From assembly GCA_021780625.1 (NCBI GenBank), contig JAJXYI010000490.1, positions 1 through 41,539 of the forward strand: a stretch of 41,539 bases of DNA, in the 5' to 3' direction. This DNA comes from a bacterium. Lineage in GTDB: Bacteria > Verrucomicrobiota > Verrucomicrobiae > Opitutales > Opitutaceae. A program made the position numbers and the translations under genes. The notes below the pieces were generated by a model, which had not been told where the DNA came from, searched no databases, and was given only the letters and a program-made list of their open reading frames with translations. Every line of letters starts with the position of its first letter. The stretch's first letter is position 1. Below are positions 16,549 through 25,791 of this stretch, in pieces.

Positions 16549-17328
16549 CTACTTTCGAGCCAGCGCCTCTTCGATGGCCTTGATCGCGAGGGGCGCCATC
16601 ACGTCGTAACCGGCCCCGTTTGGGTGAACCCCGTCTTCGGAGAGATCCTTGCGCATGCCGCCATGGCCGTCCTGCATCGCGGAGTAGTAATCGAGATAGA
16701 TGCAGCCGCGTTGTGCGGCGTAGGCACGAAGCCAGACATTCATCGCGGCGATTTTTGGGGCGGGCTGAACTCCGTGGTGCCAGAAGTAGTCGGCGGCGGG
16801 GAGTATCGATGCGAGCACGACGCGGATGTGGTTTTGATGGGCGAGATCGACCATGGACGCGAAGTATCCTTCGATCATCGCGGGCGTCTCGGGGCCGGTA
16901 TTGCCGGCGATGTCGTTGGTGCCGGCGAGGATCACGACCACCCTGGGGTGCAGGTCGATCACGTCGGCGCGGAACCGCACGAGCATCTGTGGCGTGGTTT
17001 GTCCGCTGATGCCCCGGTCGAGATAGGGGTGGTCGGCGAAAAACGCGGGTCGCTTGTTGATCCAGAAATCGGTGATGGAGTCGCCCATGAACACGACGCG
17101 GTTTTCGCCGGGAGCGGGGGCCTTGAGCTTCGCGTTGTCGGGGGCGTAGCGGCCGAGCCAGGCCCAGTCGTTGTGGAGCCGCTCGTCGGCCTGGCGTTGC
17201 CAGAGATCGATCTGGGCCTGAGTGGGCGGGGCGGATTTGGCGGGAGCGGCGGAGGCCCGGATGCCGGAGAGGCAGAGAGCGGTCGCGAGGACGGAGAAGG
17301 AGGCGAGGGCGAAACGCGAGGCGGTCAT
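16549..17328 (-). CDS. Secreted SGNH/GDSL-type hydrolase
   Basis: The 259-residue protein is an exported esterase or acetylhydrolase of the SGNH superfamily. It has a Sec signal peptide (about residues 1-27, cleavage near ASA). The four blocks are visible: GDSIT with nucleophile Ser84, RGISGQTT for the oxyanion Gly, GTND with Asn138, and EDGVHPN with Asp232 and His235. The family includes carbohydrate deacetylases, and N-terminal features resemble GDSL proteins of polysaccharide-degrading bacteria; the substrate is unknown. The ATG at 17328 begins the signal peptide; the frame extends 15 codons upstream without adding sense. Confidence 0.88.
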   Translation of the reverse strand: MTASRFALASFSVLATALCLSGIRASAAPAKSAPPTQAQIDLWQRQADERLHNDWAWLGRYAPDNAKLKAPAPGENRVVFMGDSITDFWINKRPAFFADHPYLDRGISGQTTPQMLVRFRADVIDLHPRVVVILAGTNDIAGNTGPETPAMIEGYFASMVDLAHQNHIRVVLASILPAADYFWHHGVQPAPKIAAMNVWLRAYAAQRGCIYLDYYSAMQDGHGGMRKDLSEDGVHPNGAGYDVMAPLAIKAIEEALARK

Positions 17329-17434
17329 GGATCGGGAGGGGTTGGGATGGAGCGGGGGGAGCGGCAATCGCAAATCGGCGGGTGCGGCGGGTCAACGCCG
17401 ATCCTGGGCCGCCCGTGCGCGTCGCGCCGGCCGC

Positions 17435-18646
17435 TCAGGCCTTGCGGGACCGGACGAGGAAGGGGACCACCGCCAGGCTGCCGGCGCTGATCAGGCCGAA
17501 GGCGCACTGGCTGACCGAGAGGCTCAAGCTCGACAACCACAGCAGAGGGGCCGCTGCGGACAGCACGGAGCTGCCGGAGCTCTGGATGAAACTCTGACAG
17601 GAGGCTGCCAGCCCGCGCTGGTGGGGAAAACAGTCGATGGCGCGGATAGTGAGCGTGGGCAGCACGAGCGACATGCCCACCATGTATCCAAAAAGTGGAA
17701 GCACGGCCCAGGGAAGGCGGGGTGCCATCAGGAGGTTCATGACGACGTTTGCGCCCGAGGACACGAGCATGACGACGCAGCCGATCGCCGCGGTCCTGAG
17801 CAGGGAGATCCGGCCCGCGAGACGGGAACAGAGGACGTTTCCGAGCACGATGCCGGCCGTGAGCGGGCCGAACAGCCAGAGAAACCCCGTCTCACTCACG
17901 TGGAGGTGGTGCATGAGAAATTCGGGGGCCGACAGCACGTACAGGAACAGGCCGGCGAAGGCGAAGGCGATGGCGGTGGACGCCATCATGAACACGGGAT
18001 GTCGGAGCGCGGAGAAGTAGGAGCGTGCGAGGAATCCCGGGCGAAAACTTTGCCGGTTTGCCGCAGGCAGCGTCTCCGGCAGGGTGGCCGCGATGGTGGC
18101 GAGCAGGACGGACGAATAGGCGGCCATGAAAACGAAGATCGCGCGCCAGCCGAACCAGAACTGCAGCCAGCCGCCGACGATCGGGGCGATTGCCGGGGCG
18201 ACAGCGAAGACTATGGCGACCATCGCCATCAATTTCTGTGCCGCGGGGCCGTCGTACAGGTCCCTCACGATTGCGCGGCCCACGACCATGCCCACCCCCG
18301 CGGTGGCGCCCTGGAAAATCCGGAAGAAGATCAGCCATGCCAGCGAGGGGGCGAGCGCACAGCCGACGGACGAGGCGACGAAGGCCCCCAGCCCCAGGAG
18401 CACCATGCGGCGACGCCCAAACGAGTCGGACAGCGCGCCGTGCCACAGCGTCATCAGCGCGAAGGGAATCATATAGGCCGTGAGCGTCCCCTGCACGTCG
18501 TCGAGGGAGCACCCCATCACACGGGAAATGTCAGGCATCGAAGGAAGATAGGCGTCGATGCAGAATGGCCCGAGTGCGGACAGCGCCGCCAGCTGCACTG
18601 CCGTGCGCCGTGCGCTGACACCGGGTACCTTTGAGCCTGAGTCCAT
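17435..18646 (-). CDS. MFS drug-resistance transporter, Bcr/CflA type
   Basis: This 403-residue, 12-helix major facilitator is probably a proton-driven multidrug or metabolite exporter. Family signs are FCIDAYLPSMPDI in helix 1, the motif A region GALSDSFGRRRMVLLG between helices 2 and 3, RIFQGATAG and the motif C-like APAIAPIVGGWLQ. The length fits Bcr. I chose the ATG at 18646; the frame reaches a TTG at 18691, which would add 15 residues. No regulator is adjacent, and the substrate cannot be inferred. Confidence 0.88.
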   Translation of the reverse strand: MDSGSKVPGVSARRTAVQLAALSALGPFCIDAYLPSMPDISRVMGCSLDDVQGTLTAYMIPFALMTLWHGALSDSFGRRRMVLLGLGAFVASSVGCALAPSLAWLIFFRIFQGATAGVGMVVGRAIVRDLYDGPAAQKLMAMVAIVFAVAPAIAPIVGGWLQFWFGWRAIFVFMAAYSSVLLATIAATLPETLPAANRQSFRPGFLARSYFSALRHPVFMMASTAIAFAFAGLFLYVLSAPEFLMHHLHVSETGFLWLFGPLTAGIVLGNVLCSRLAGRISLLRTAAIGCVVMLVSSGANVVMNLLMAPRLPWAVLPLFGYMVGMSLVLPTLTIRAIDCFPHQRGLAASCQSFIQSSGSSVLSAAAPLLWLSSLSLSVSQCAFGLISAGSLAVVPFLVRSRKA

Positions 18647-19347
18647 AAGAGGATCATTGAACGACAGCCGTGCGGCGCCCCGCGAATGCAAAAGACGGGA
18701 CCCGCCTCAAGGGCATGGGCGCGAGCAGCATCCGGGGGGCGGCTGACCGCAGGGAATGCAGTGGAAGGAAGGAGCACTGGGATCAACGAGAGACCTCCCG
18801 AAGGAGCATTGCGGGAATTGCGACCATCCATCGGGCGCCGCACGAATTGCCATTGTGACTTTTCAGCCTAGATGACGCAGGTGTATTTGAACCACGGAGA
18901 CACAGAGATCACAGAGGAAATTGGTTACAGATGGAAATCGGGATAGGAACTCTTCACCTATGAGTTGAGCCACGAAACCGCCCGATTTTCAGAACTCCCG
19001 CTCCGTGTCCTCGACCTGTCCGGCGTAGCCTTGGCAAAGTCGGATGACTCCGTGGTTCAATTGCCGATTTTAGTACGACAGGCGCTCTTCGCCCCCTCGG
19101 TGATTCACCCCGCACGGACGGATTTGGGTGTGCCGGGTGATGCGCCGCCATCGCTCCCCGGGGGAGGCAGTATCCGGATTGCAACGACGGTGGGGCGGTT
19201 GGGTGCGGAAAAATCCAGGGCCGGTTCTTGATATTTTCTTAATAAAAACAGCGAAAAAAACGACACTATCTTAATCAATCATGGTACGTGAAATGCGAAT
19301 GAAGGTTCACGGTATCGAGAACTGAAATCCTCAATCAACGAACCTCT
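18647..19347. other. Long intergenic region with an inverted repeat and an AT-rich leader
   Basis: These 701 bases hold no supported gene. The right end (about 19225-19285) is A/T-rich, and probably contains the permease promoter, although I cannot fix -35 and -10 boxes. The middle holds the 13-bp inverted repeat at 18887 and 19048, and phrases such as CCACGGAGACACAGAG that look like dispersed intergenic repeat sequence rather than coding DNA. Confidence 0.5.
18887..19060. repeat. 13-bp perfect inverted repeat bounding a 174-base segment
   Basis: TTGAACCACGGAG (18887-18899) recurs as CTCCGTGGTTCAA at 19048-19060. Between them lie CACAGAGATCACAGAGG and a smaller imperfect stem (TCCGGC...GTCGGA, about 19018-19044). 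There is no open frame inside, so this looks like a small noncoding repeat or MITE-like element. Flanking target duplications are not obvious. Confidence 0.5.
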
Positions 19348-21150
19348 ATGGCCGACAAGACCACCGCCACGATGAAGCCGACGCTCGGCTTGACGGGGCT
19401 GACGATGAACGCGATGGCACTGATAGCTCCCGGTGCCTTCCTTTGGCTGACCTATGGACAGCAGTGCCTCTACGGCGCGCCGATGGCCGGATCGGCCATG
19501 TGGTTTGGCATCCTGATTGCGCTGTCGCTCTGTCTTGCGACTGCGATCTCGTATGCCGAGCTCTCCAAACTTTATCCCGGTGCCGGTTCTTCGTACGTGT
19601 TTGCCGAGCAGGCGTTCCTTCGGAAGAAGAAGGCCTACAAGTGGTCGCGCATCGCCAAGTTCGTCATCGGCTGGGCGAGCCATCTGTATTACTGGATTTA
19701 TCCGGGCGTGATGGTGGGTGTGACCGCGATCCTCTGCGGTTACGTCATGGGCATCCTGTTCCCGGCGGTGTTCAGCTCGGCGGTGCCGAGTCCATTGTTC
19801 ATGTATGGCTTCTGCATCGTGTTCGCGCTTGGCGTCTCGTACATCGCCTATCGCGGCGTTGCGGGGGCCACGGCGGTGAATGTGGCGATCAACGTGATCC
19901 AGATCACCGCGCTTCTGATCTTCTCGGCCATTGCGCTGGCCTACCGCGTCAATCATCCCCAGGGCTCCGTAGGCTATACGCTCAATCCCGACGGTGTGCC
20001 GACCAACAAGGTGATCGCGATGGATAAGGACGGCAATCCTCTGAAGGACGCTGCCGGGCACTACAAATACACCGGAGACTTCAAGCTGGATTACTCGCCT
20101 GCCGTGGCGATCGACAAGGGCTCCGATCCGAAGAATCCCACGGACACCTTCGAATTTCATTCGACGGCGAAGTCGGTCGTCGCTCCGCATGGCATGAGCT
20201 TCGCGCTGATCCAGGCCTGCATCGCGATCCTGATCCTGGTCGGTTTCGAATCGGTCTCCGCGATGGGCGAGGAGGCGAAGAACGCGAAGCGGGACATCCC
20301 GATCGCGATCATCCTGTCCCTCGTGATCCAGGGGGCCTTCTGTTACCTGATCGAATATTTCTGCGCGAATTACTTCCTGAACAGCGGCTACACCATGACC
20401 GCGGCCAGCGGGTCGGCGGCACCGATCGGCGACATGATGCAGATCACGGGCACGTGGCTGTTTGGCAGCGCCGCCGCCGGCAAGGCCTACATGCTGGTCC
20501 AGGCCTTCACGGTCTTCCTCGCGCTGATCGGCACGACGCTCTCATGCATCAGCACTGGAGCACGCGTGACCTACGCGATGGGACGCGACGAGGAGATGGG
20601 CGCCCATTTCGGCATCCTGCATGAGAAGAACCTCACGCCGGCCCGCTCGATCTGGACGCTTGGCATCATCTCAGCGGTGATCGGCATCATCTCCGTCGCC
20701 TTTTACTTCTGCAACGGAGCTGCGCAGACCGACGCCACCCTTGCGAGCCTGCCTCACAACATCTGGTACTCGTTCGGGTTGATCAAACACGACACTGCGG
20801 CGCTGATCCCGCAGAGCATGCTCGTGGTGACGCTCGCCAGCAACTTCGGCACCTTCCTGCTGTACATGCTGACGAACTTCATCGCGATCGTGGCCTTCGT
20901 GGAGCACCAGAGCTTCAACACCTTCAAGCACGTCGTGATCCCGGTGTTCGGCCTGCTTGCGAACCTGGCCTGCATGCTCTTCTACATCATCGGACCCTTC
21001 TCGGTGGCCGGCATGAGCTGGAAGGAGCCCTTCATTGCGCTCGGCGTCGCAGCCATCTGGGGCATCTGGGGTGCGATCTACTTCGTACGTCGCAGCAAGG
21101 CGACCGGGAAGCCGGCCCTCCTCACCACCGCACCGAGCATCGGCACCTAA
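19348..21150 (+). CDS. APC-superfamily amino acid permease
   Basis: The 600-residue membrane protein is a secondary transporter of the amino acid-polyamine-organocation superfamily. The N-terminus (LGLTGLTMNAMALIAPGAF) carries the unwound helix 1 typical of substrate binding. A helix-6-like segment has LVGFESVSAMGEEAKNAKRDIP, and ARVTYAMGRDEEM is also family-typical. It has about 12 or more helices. An unusual hydrophilic insert of about 75 residues (about 208-285) separates two of them and is rich in Asp, Lys and Gly. The substrate is not evident. The gene ends 45 bases before a terminator hairpin that precedes the kinase gene. Confidence 0.9.
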   Translation: MADKTTATMKPTLGLTGLTMNAMALIAPGAFLWLTYGQQCLYGAPMAGSAMWFGILIALSLCLATAISYAELSKLYPGAGSSYVFAEQAFLRKKKAYKWSRIAKFVIGWASHLYYWIYPGVMVGVTAILCGYVMGILFPAVFSSAVPSPLFMYGFCIVFALGVSYIAYRGVAGATAVNVAINVIQITALLIFSAIALAYRVNHPQGSVGYTLNPDGVPTNKVIAMDKDGNPLKDAAGHYKYTGDFKLDYSPAVAIDKGSDPKNPTDTFEFHSTAKSVVAPHGMSFALIQACIAILILVGFESVSAMGEEAKNAKRDIPIAIILSLVIQGAFCYLIEYFCANYFLNSGYTMTAASGSAAPIGDMMQITGTWLFGSAAAGKAYMLVQAFTVFLALIGTTLSCISTGARVTYAMGRDEEMGAHFGILHEKNLTPARSIWTLGIISAVIGIISVAFYFCNGAAQTDATLASLPHNIWYSFGLIKHDTAALIPQSMLVVTLASNFGTFLLYMLTNFIAIVAFVEHQSFNTFKHVVIPVFGLLANLACMLFYIIGPFSVAGMSWKEPFIALGVAAIWGIWGAIYFVRRSKATGKPALLTTAPSIGT

Positions 21151-21194
21151 ACATCTTGCTCCGATTGGACCCGGAGAAGTCATAGCGTAATCTG

Positions 21195-21236
21195 GGGCGG
21201 CCTCCTTCGGATGGGGGCCGCCCTGTTTCTCTTTTC
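21195..21236 (+). terminator. Terminator or attenuator abutting the kinase start codon
   Basis: GGGCGGCC (21195-21202) pairs with GGCCGCCC (21216-21223) and is followed by a T-rich tract (TGTTTCTCTTTT) that ends directly before the ATG at 21237. It can end the permease transcript, or gate read-through into the kinase gene. No Shine-Dalgarno sequence fits in between. Confidence 0.75.
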
Positions 21237-23030
21237 ATGCGCTACACCCACGCACAACTTTCGGCCACGGGCCCCGTACGGGAGGTCAACGAGGATTACA
21301 TCGGCTTCTGGAGTCCTCCCGACGAGGAGCACGCCCGCGAAGTGGGTGCGACCGCGATTCTGGGCGACGGAGTCGGCGGCGAGAGTCGCGGAGAACTTGC
21401 CAGCAGGCTGGCGGTGACGGCGGCGCTCGACGTCCTGGAGAATGCAAAGACACCTGTCTCCGTCTCCTCGCTGCAGCGCGCGATGTTCGACGCGGCGAGC
21501 CGGGCCGTCTACGACACGGCGCTGAGCACGCCGGAGCAGGGGAGCATGGCGACGACCATGACCGTCTGCGTCTTCCGCGAGAATTCGGTGCATGTGGCCC
21601 ACGTGGGCGATTCGCGCGTCTACCTCGTGCGCAAGGGCACCATCAAGCGGCTTACGGTGGACCACTGCTACGTGGGGCTTCCGGTGAAGTTTCGGCTCAT
21701 GCACGAGCACAGCGCGATGACCGATCCGCGGCGATCGATGCTCACCCGCAGCGTTGGCCACGAACCGGTGGCGCGCTTCGAGTCGACGCGGGTGGAGCTC
21801 GAGCGGGGCGATGTGATCCTGCAGTGCTCGGACGGCCTCTATGCGTTCGTGGTCGACGACGAGATCCGCGACATAGCCAGCCATTTTGATCCCGAACAGG
21901 CCTGTCGGCGCCTGGTGGCTCTTGCCGAACGCAGGCACGTCGATGATAATCTCTCGATTCAGATCGTAAAAATCGAAGAACTCGACGTCATCGCCTACTT
22001 CCACGGCACACCCATTTACAGACCCCGCGCACCACACAGCGTGAATTCCTCCGAACTTGAACCCGGCCAGATTCTTGACGACCGCTTCGAGATTACCGAA
22101 CTCATCAGTCGCAGCGGCATGGCGTCGATATTCAAGGCGCGCGACCTGAAAACGGGGGCGACGGTGGCCGTCAAGGTGCCGCTCATCCAGTTTGAGAGCG
22201 ACATCAACACCTTCAACCGCTTCCAGCGCGAGGAGGAGATCGGCCGCCAGATGGACCATCCGTTCATCCTGAAGATGGTGCCGGTCGACCATCAGAAGAG
22301 CCGCCCGTATCTGGCGATGGAATTTCTCGAGGGACGCACGCTCGACAAGCTGATGGAGGAACAGCATCCGGTCGCGGAGCGCGAGGCGGTGACCATTGCG
22401 AGCCGCATTTGCGAGGCCCTCGAACACATGCATCGGCGCGGCATCGTGCACCGCGATCTCAAGCCGCAGAACATCATGATCTGCAATGATGGGAGCATTC
22501 GCATCCTCGATTTTGGCATTGCCAAGGCCTCCCAGTTGCGCCGCCTGACCTTCGTGGGCTTCTCTCCGGCGATGGGCACTCCCGACTACATGGCGCCAGA
22601 GCAGGTGAACGGACGGCGCGGGGACCTTCGCACCGACATCTACAGCCTGGGTGCGATCCTCTACGAGATGCTCACCGGCCAGGTTCCCTTCGAAGGGGAG
22701 AGTCCGTACGTGACGATGAACATGCGCACGACGGGCGATCCGGTGGCCCTGCGGAGCCTCAATCCCAAACTCACGCCCGTCGTCGAAGAGATCGTGCTCC
22801 ATGCGCTCGCCCGGAATCCCGACGAACGTTTCGAGAGCGCGGCGGCGATGAAGGCGGAGCTGGACGACTATGAGATCGTGCCGCTGACGGGGCGCCATCA
22901 GCGCCTCCAGCCACCGCGACCCTGGAAGGGACGCTTCCGGATGCTCCCGTTGATCCTGGCCTTTGTGTTTCTTCAGCTGGCGCTCTTCGGGCTGATGTTC
23001 TGGTATTTCAGCACGCATGGCTCGCATTGA
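21237..23030 (+). CDS. Bifunctional PP2C phosphatase-Ser/Thr protein kinase, membrane anchored
   Basis: The 597-residue protein joins a PP2C-type phosphatase (about 1-250) to a eukaryotic-like kinase (about 280-545) and a C-terminal helix (about 569-591). PP2C metal ligands are present: Asp20 (VNED), Asp44 (GDGVGG), Asp199 (SDG) and Asp237 (DDN). In the kinase, Lys313 (VAVK), HRDLKPQN with Asp407, DFG with Asp425 and APEQ are intact. The ATP-binding glycine loop is degenerate: Ser291, Ser293 and Ala296 replace the three usual Gly, with Gly294 kept. The fusion is a known bacterial architecture. It would set the phosphorylation of partner proteins, perhaps the nearby permease or KdpDE, which is inference. 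Confidence 0.9.
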   Translation: MRYTHAQLSATGPVREVNEDYIGFWSPPDEEHAREVGATAILGDGVGGESRGELASRLAVTAALDVLENAKTPVSVSSLQRAMFDAASRAVYDTALSTPEQGSMATTMTVCVFRENSVHVAHVGDSRVYLVRKGTIKRLTVDHCYVGLPVKFRLMHEHSAMTDPRRSMLTRSVGHEPVARFESTRVELERGDVILQCSDGLYAFVVDDEIRDIASHFDPEQACRRLVALAERRHVDDNLSIQIVKIEELDVIAYFHGTPIYRPRAPHSVNSSELEPGQILDDRFEITELISRSGMASIFKARDLKTGATVAVKVPLIQFESDINTFNRFQREEEIGRQMDHPFILKMVPVDHQKSRPYLAMEFLEGRTLDKLMEEQHPVAEREAVTIASRICEALEHMHRRGIVHRDLKPQNIMICNDGSIRILDFGIAKASQLRRLTFVGFSPAMGTPDYMAPEQVNGRRGDLRTDIYSLGAILYEMLTGQVPFEGESPYVTMNMRTTGDPVALRSLNPKLTPVVEEIVLHALARNPDERFESAAAMKAELDDYEIVPLTGRHQRLQPPRPWKGRFRMLPLILAFVFLQLALFGLMFWYFSTHGSH

Positions 23031-23136
23031 GCCAGGTTTTGCAGCGATTCGGTGCGACAACGGGAATAGTTCGACGCCTTCTGGCGAGCCGGTTTGACGG
23101 ATGAGAGGGACCATGAGATAGCCTTCCGGCGCACCC

Positions 23137-25791
23137 GTGAACTCCGAGCTTCCGTCCGACTTCCCTTATGCCGCCGACCATGCCCCCCGGGGCGCGCACC
23201 CGCGTCGTAAGGGACGCCTGACCGTGTATTTTGGAATGGGTCCCGGTTCAGGGAAGACCAGTGCCATATTGCGGGCGGCCCTCTCGGAGCACGAAAACGG
23301 CGCGGATGTTCAGATTGGCGTGGTGGAGACCCGGGCCCGGCCTGGAACGGAGGCGCTTGCAGGCCAACTGGCGGAGGCGTTGGGCGGCGTCTCGCTCCCT
23401 GGCGAGCTCGATCTGCCCGGAGTGCTCGCACGGCATCCTGCGCTGCTGCTGGTCGACGATCTCGGCCACGACAATGCGCCCGAGGCCCGGCATCCGAAAC
23501 GTTATCAGGACGTGATCGAACTGCTCGCCGCGGGCATCGGCGTCGCTGCGACGATCGATGTCTGCGCTCTCGAAAGCAGGGCGGAGGCGGCGGCGCGGAT
23601 CACGGGGCGTCCCGTGTCGGAAACGGTGCCCGATTCCGTGATGGACGAGGCCGACGAGATCGTGCTGGTGGACGTCACGCCGTCCGAATTCATCGATCGC
23701 CGGGATGAGACGCGTTCGCTCCTGGGGGGGCGGGCCGACGTGCTGCCGGAGGCGGGGCTTGGAGAGAGGCAGCTGACGGCCCTGCGCGAACTGGCGCTGC
23801 GGTTCATGGCGGAGCGCATGGACCGGCGCCTGAGGGAATTGAAGGCCGCGGAGCCGGGGCAGCCCGACTGGCGGTCGACGGAACGGTTGCTGGTGGCGGT
23901 GGGACCGAGCCCCTCGTCCGTGCGACTCGTGCGCTGGGCGCGCCGCATGGCGGCGGCGCAGGGGGCGCCCTGGATGGCGGTGAGCGTCGAATCGCCCCGC
24001 CTGCTCACCCCTCGGGCGAGGCGCAGTCTGGATGGCAATCTGGCGCTGGCACGGGAACTCGGGGCGGAAATCGTGGTGACGCAGGACGAGAATCTGGCGA
24101 ACGCGCTCATCCGCACGGCACGGGAGCATCGCGCCACGCAGATCTTTGTCGGACGGTCGCGGGCGCCCAAATGGATCGACCGGCTGAACGGCGGCAGCAC
24201 CGTGGACCGGCTCATCAGGCTTGGGGGCGAATTCGACATTCGGGTGGCCCCGGCCGGCGGGGCGGGTGACGACGGACAGGACGGGGGGGATTTCGACCGC
24301 GCCCATTTGTCTCCGATTCGTGAATACCTGCTGGCCCTGAACATGCTGGCCGTGGTGTCGCTGGCGGGAGTGTTTGCGGTGGGCCATGTCGGGCTTCATG
24401 CCGTGGGGCTCGGCTACCTGATGTGCATCGTGGTGCTGAGCCTGGTGGTCGGGCGCGGGCCTGTGCTCATGGCGGGCGTGGTCAGCGCGCTGGCCTGGGA
24501 CTTTCTTTTCATTCCGCCGGTGCTGTCGTTTCATATCGGCAAGCCCGAGGACGCGGCCATGTTTGCGGCCTACTTCGTGGTGGCTCTGGTGACGGGGGAG
24601 CTGACTGCGCGGATCCGGAACAAGGAGCAAAACGAGAGGAGCCGTGAGCTTCGCGCGACGGCGCTGTACCGGCTCACGCTCTCGCTGGCGGACGCGGCGG
24701 GGCCGGACGAGGCGGTCGCTCAGGCGCTTGCCCAGTGCGGTGATCTGTTCGCCGCGCGCTGTGCGCTTCTGCTTTCCGACGAGAAGACGGGGAAACTGAC
24801 GCAGCATCCCTCGGGTACGCTCGACCTTGGGGAACAGCCGATGAAGGTGGCGGAGTGGTCGATTCGGAACCGGAAGCCGGCGGGGCGGTTTACGGGCACG
24901 TTCGGATCGGCGGCGGGCTTCTTCACACCCCTGGTCCGAGGCACGACGGCGCTGGGGGTGCTGTGCATCGAGGTGCAGCCGGACAGCGAACTGGCGTTAT
25001 CGCAACGCGACCTCGTCGAGGGCATCGCTGCGCAATTGGCCATGTTCGTTGAACGCGACCGCCTGCGCGCGGCCGCAGAGCGCGAGAAACTGCTGTCGGA
25101 ATCGGAACGCCTGCACCGCGTGCTGCTCGACGGCGTCTCCCACGAATTGAAGACGCCGCTGGCGGTCCTGAGCGCCGCGGCCGACCGCATCGACGACGCC
25201 GATGCCGCGACCCGTGCCTCGCTGGCAGGGGAGATCCGCATTGCGACTCATCGATTGAACAGGCTCGTCAACAACCTGCTCGACCAGACCCGCCTGGAGA
25301 GCGGCGCGCTGCGTCCGAGGATCGACTGGTGCGACGCAGGGGATCTCATTTTCGCCGCGGTCGACTCGGTGCGCGAATCGCTGGCGGGGCGTCCATTTGA
25401 GACTTCGGTGGATCCGGACATGCCATTGTTCCGCGCCGATTTTGCGCTCATGGAGCAGGTAATCGCCAATCTGCTGTTGAACGCGGCGCTGCACACGCCG
25501 CCGGGCACGGCGATCTCTCTTGCAGCGGGGTGGGATCGTCCCGGAGGCAGGGTGTGTTTCACGGTCGCCGACAGGGGGCCTGGGCTGCCGCTCGAGATGA
25601 GGGACCGCCTGTTCAAGAAATTCCAGCGCGGGGACTCCGCCCGTGCGGGAGGGCTGGGCTTGGGCCTGTCGATCGTGCGGGGCTTTGTCACGGCGCAGGG
25701 AGGAGAAATCGTGGCAGGCGAAAATCCCGGCGGTGGCGCTGCTTTTACGGTTTACCTCCCGTGTCCTGAATCCGGTAGATTGACCACGTAA
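23137..25791 (+). CDS. kdpD: KdpD-like sensor histidine kinase
   Basis: The 884-residue protein resembles KdpD, the K+-responsive sensor kinase. Order: N-terminal KdpD domain with Walker A GMGPGSGKT (33-41); a USP-like domain (about 245-380); a four-helix membrane block (about 400-495); a GAF-like domain (about 520-640); HisKA with His669 in GVSHELKTPL; and an ATPase domain with NLLLNAALHT, DRGPGLP and GLGLGLSIV. The GTG start at 23137 is favoured because an ATG in frame upstream is followed by a stop and the next ATG is inside the Walker motif. The stop overlaps the next start (TAATG). No kdpFABC genes lie in the window. Confidence 0.92.
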   Translation: MNSELPSDFPYAADHAPRGAHPRRKGRLTVYFGMGPGSGKTSAILRAALSEHENGADVQIGVVETRARPGTEALAGQLAEALGGVSLPGELDLPGVLARHPALLLVDDLGHDNAPEARHPKRYQDVIELLAAGIGVAATIDVCALESRAEAAARITGRPVSETVPDSVMDEADEIVLVDVTPSEFIDRRDETRSLLGGRADVLPEAGLGERQLTALRELALRFMAERMDRRLRELKAAEPGQPDWRSTERLLVAVGPSPSSVRLVRWARRMAAAQGAPWMAVSVESPRLLTPRARRSLDGNLALARELGAEIVVTQDENLANALIRTAREHRATQIFVGRSRAPKWIDRLNGGSTVDRLIRLGGEFDIRVAPAGGAGDDGQDGGDFDRAHLSPIREYLLALNMLAVVSLAGVFAVGHVGLHAVGLGYLMCIVVLSLVVGRGPVLMAGVVSALAWDFLFIPPVLSFHIGKPEDAAMFAAYFVVALVTGELTARIRNKEQNERSRELRATALYRLTLSLADAAGPDEAVAQALAQCGDLFAARCALLLSDEKTGKLTQHPSGTLDLGEQPMKVAEWSIRNRKPAGRFTGTFGSAAGFFTPLVRGTTALGVLCIEVQPDSELALSQRDLVEGIAAQLAMFVERDRLRAAAEREKLLSESERLHRVLLDGVSHELKTPLAVLSAAADRIDDADAATRASLAGEIRIATHRLNRLVNNLLDQTRLESGALRPRIDWCDAGDLIFAAVDSVRESLAGRPFETSVDPDMPLFRADFALMEQVIANLLLNAALHTPPGTAISLAAGWDRPGGRVCFTVADRGPGLPLEMRDRLFKKFQRGDSARAGGLGLGLSIVRGFVTAQGGEIVAGENPGGGAAFTVYLPCPESGRLTT

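Noticed and set aside
19348..21150. KimA-type potassium transporter identity for the APC permease, given KdpDE nearby
   Set aside because: Its N-terminus and helix 1 do not resemble KimA as I recall it; amino-acid-type APC permease fits better.
21180..23114. Minus-strand open frame of 644 codons across the PP2C-kinase gene
   Set aside because: The plus-strand frame carries all PP2C and kinase motifs; the antisense frame is Arg/His-rich with no recognisable domain.
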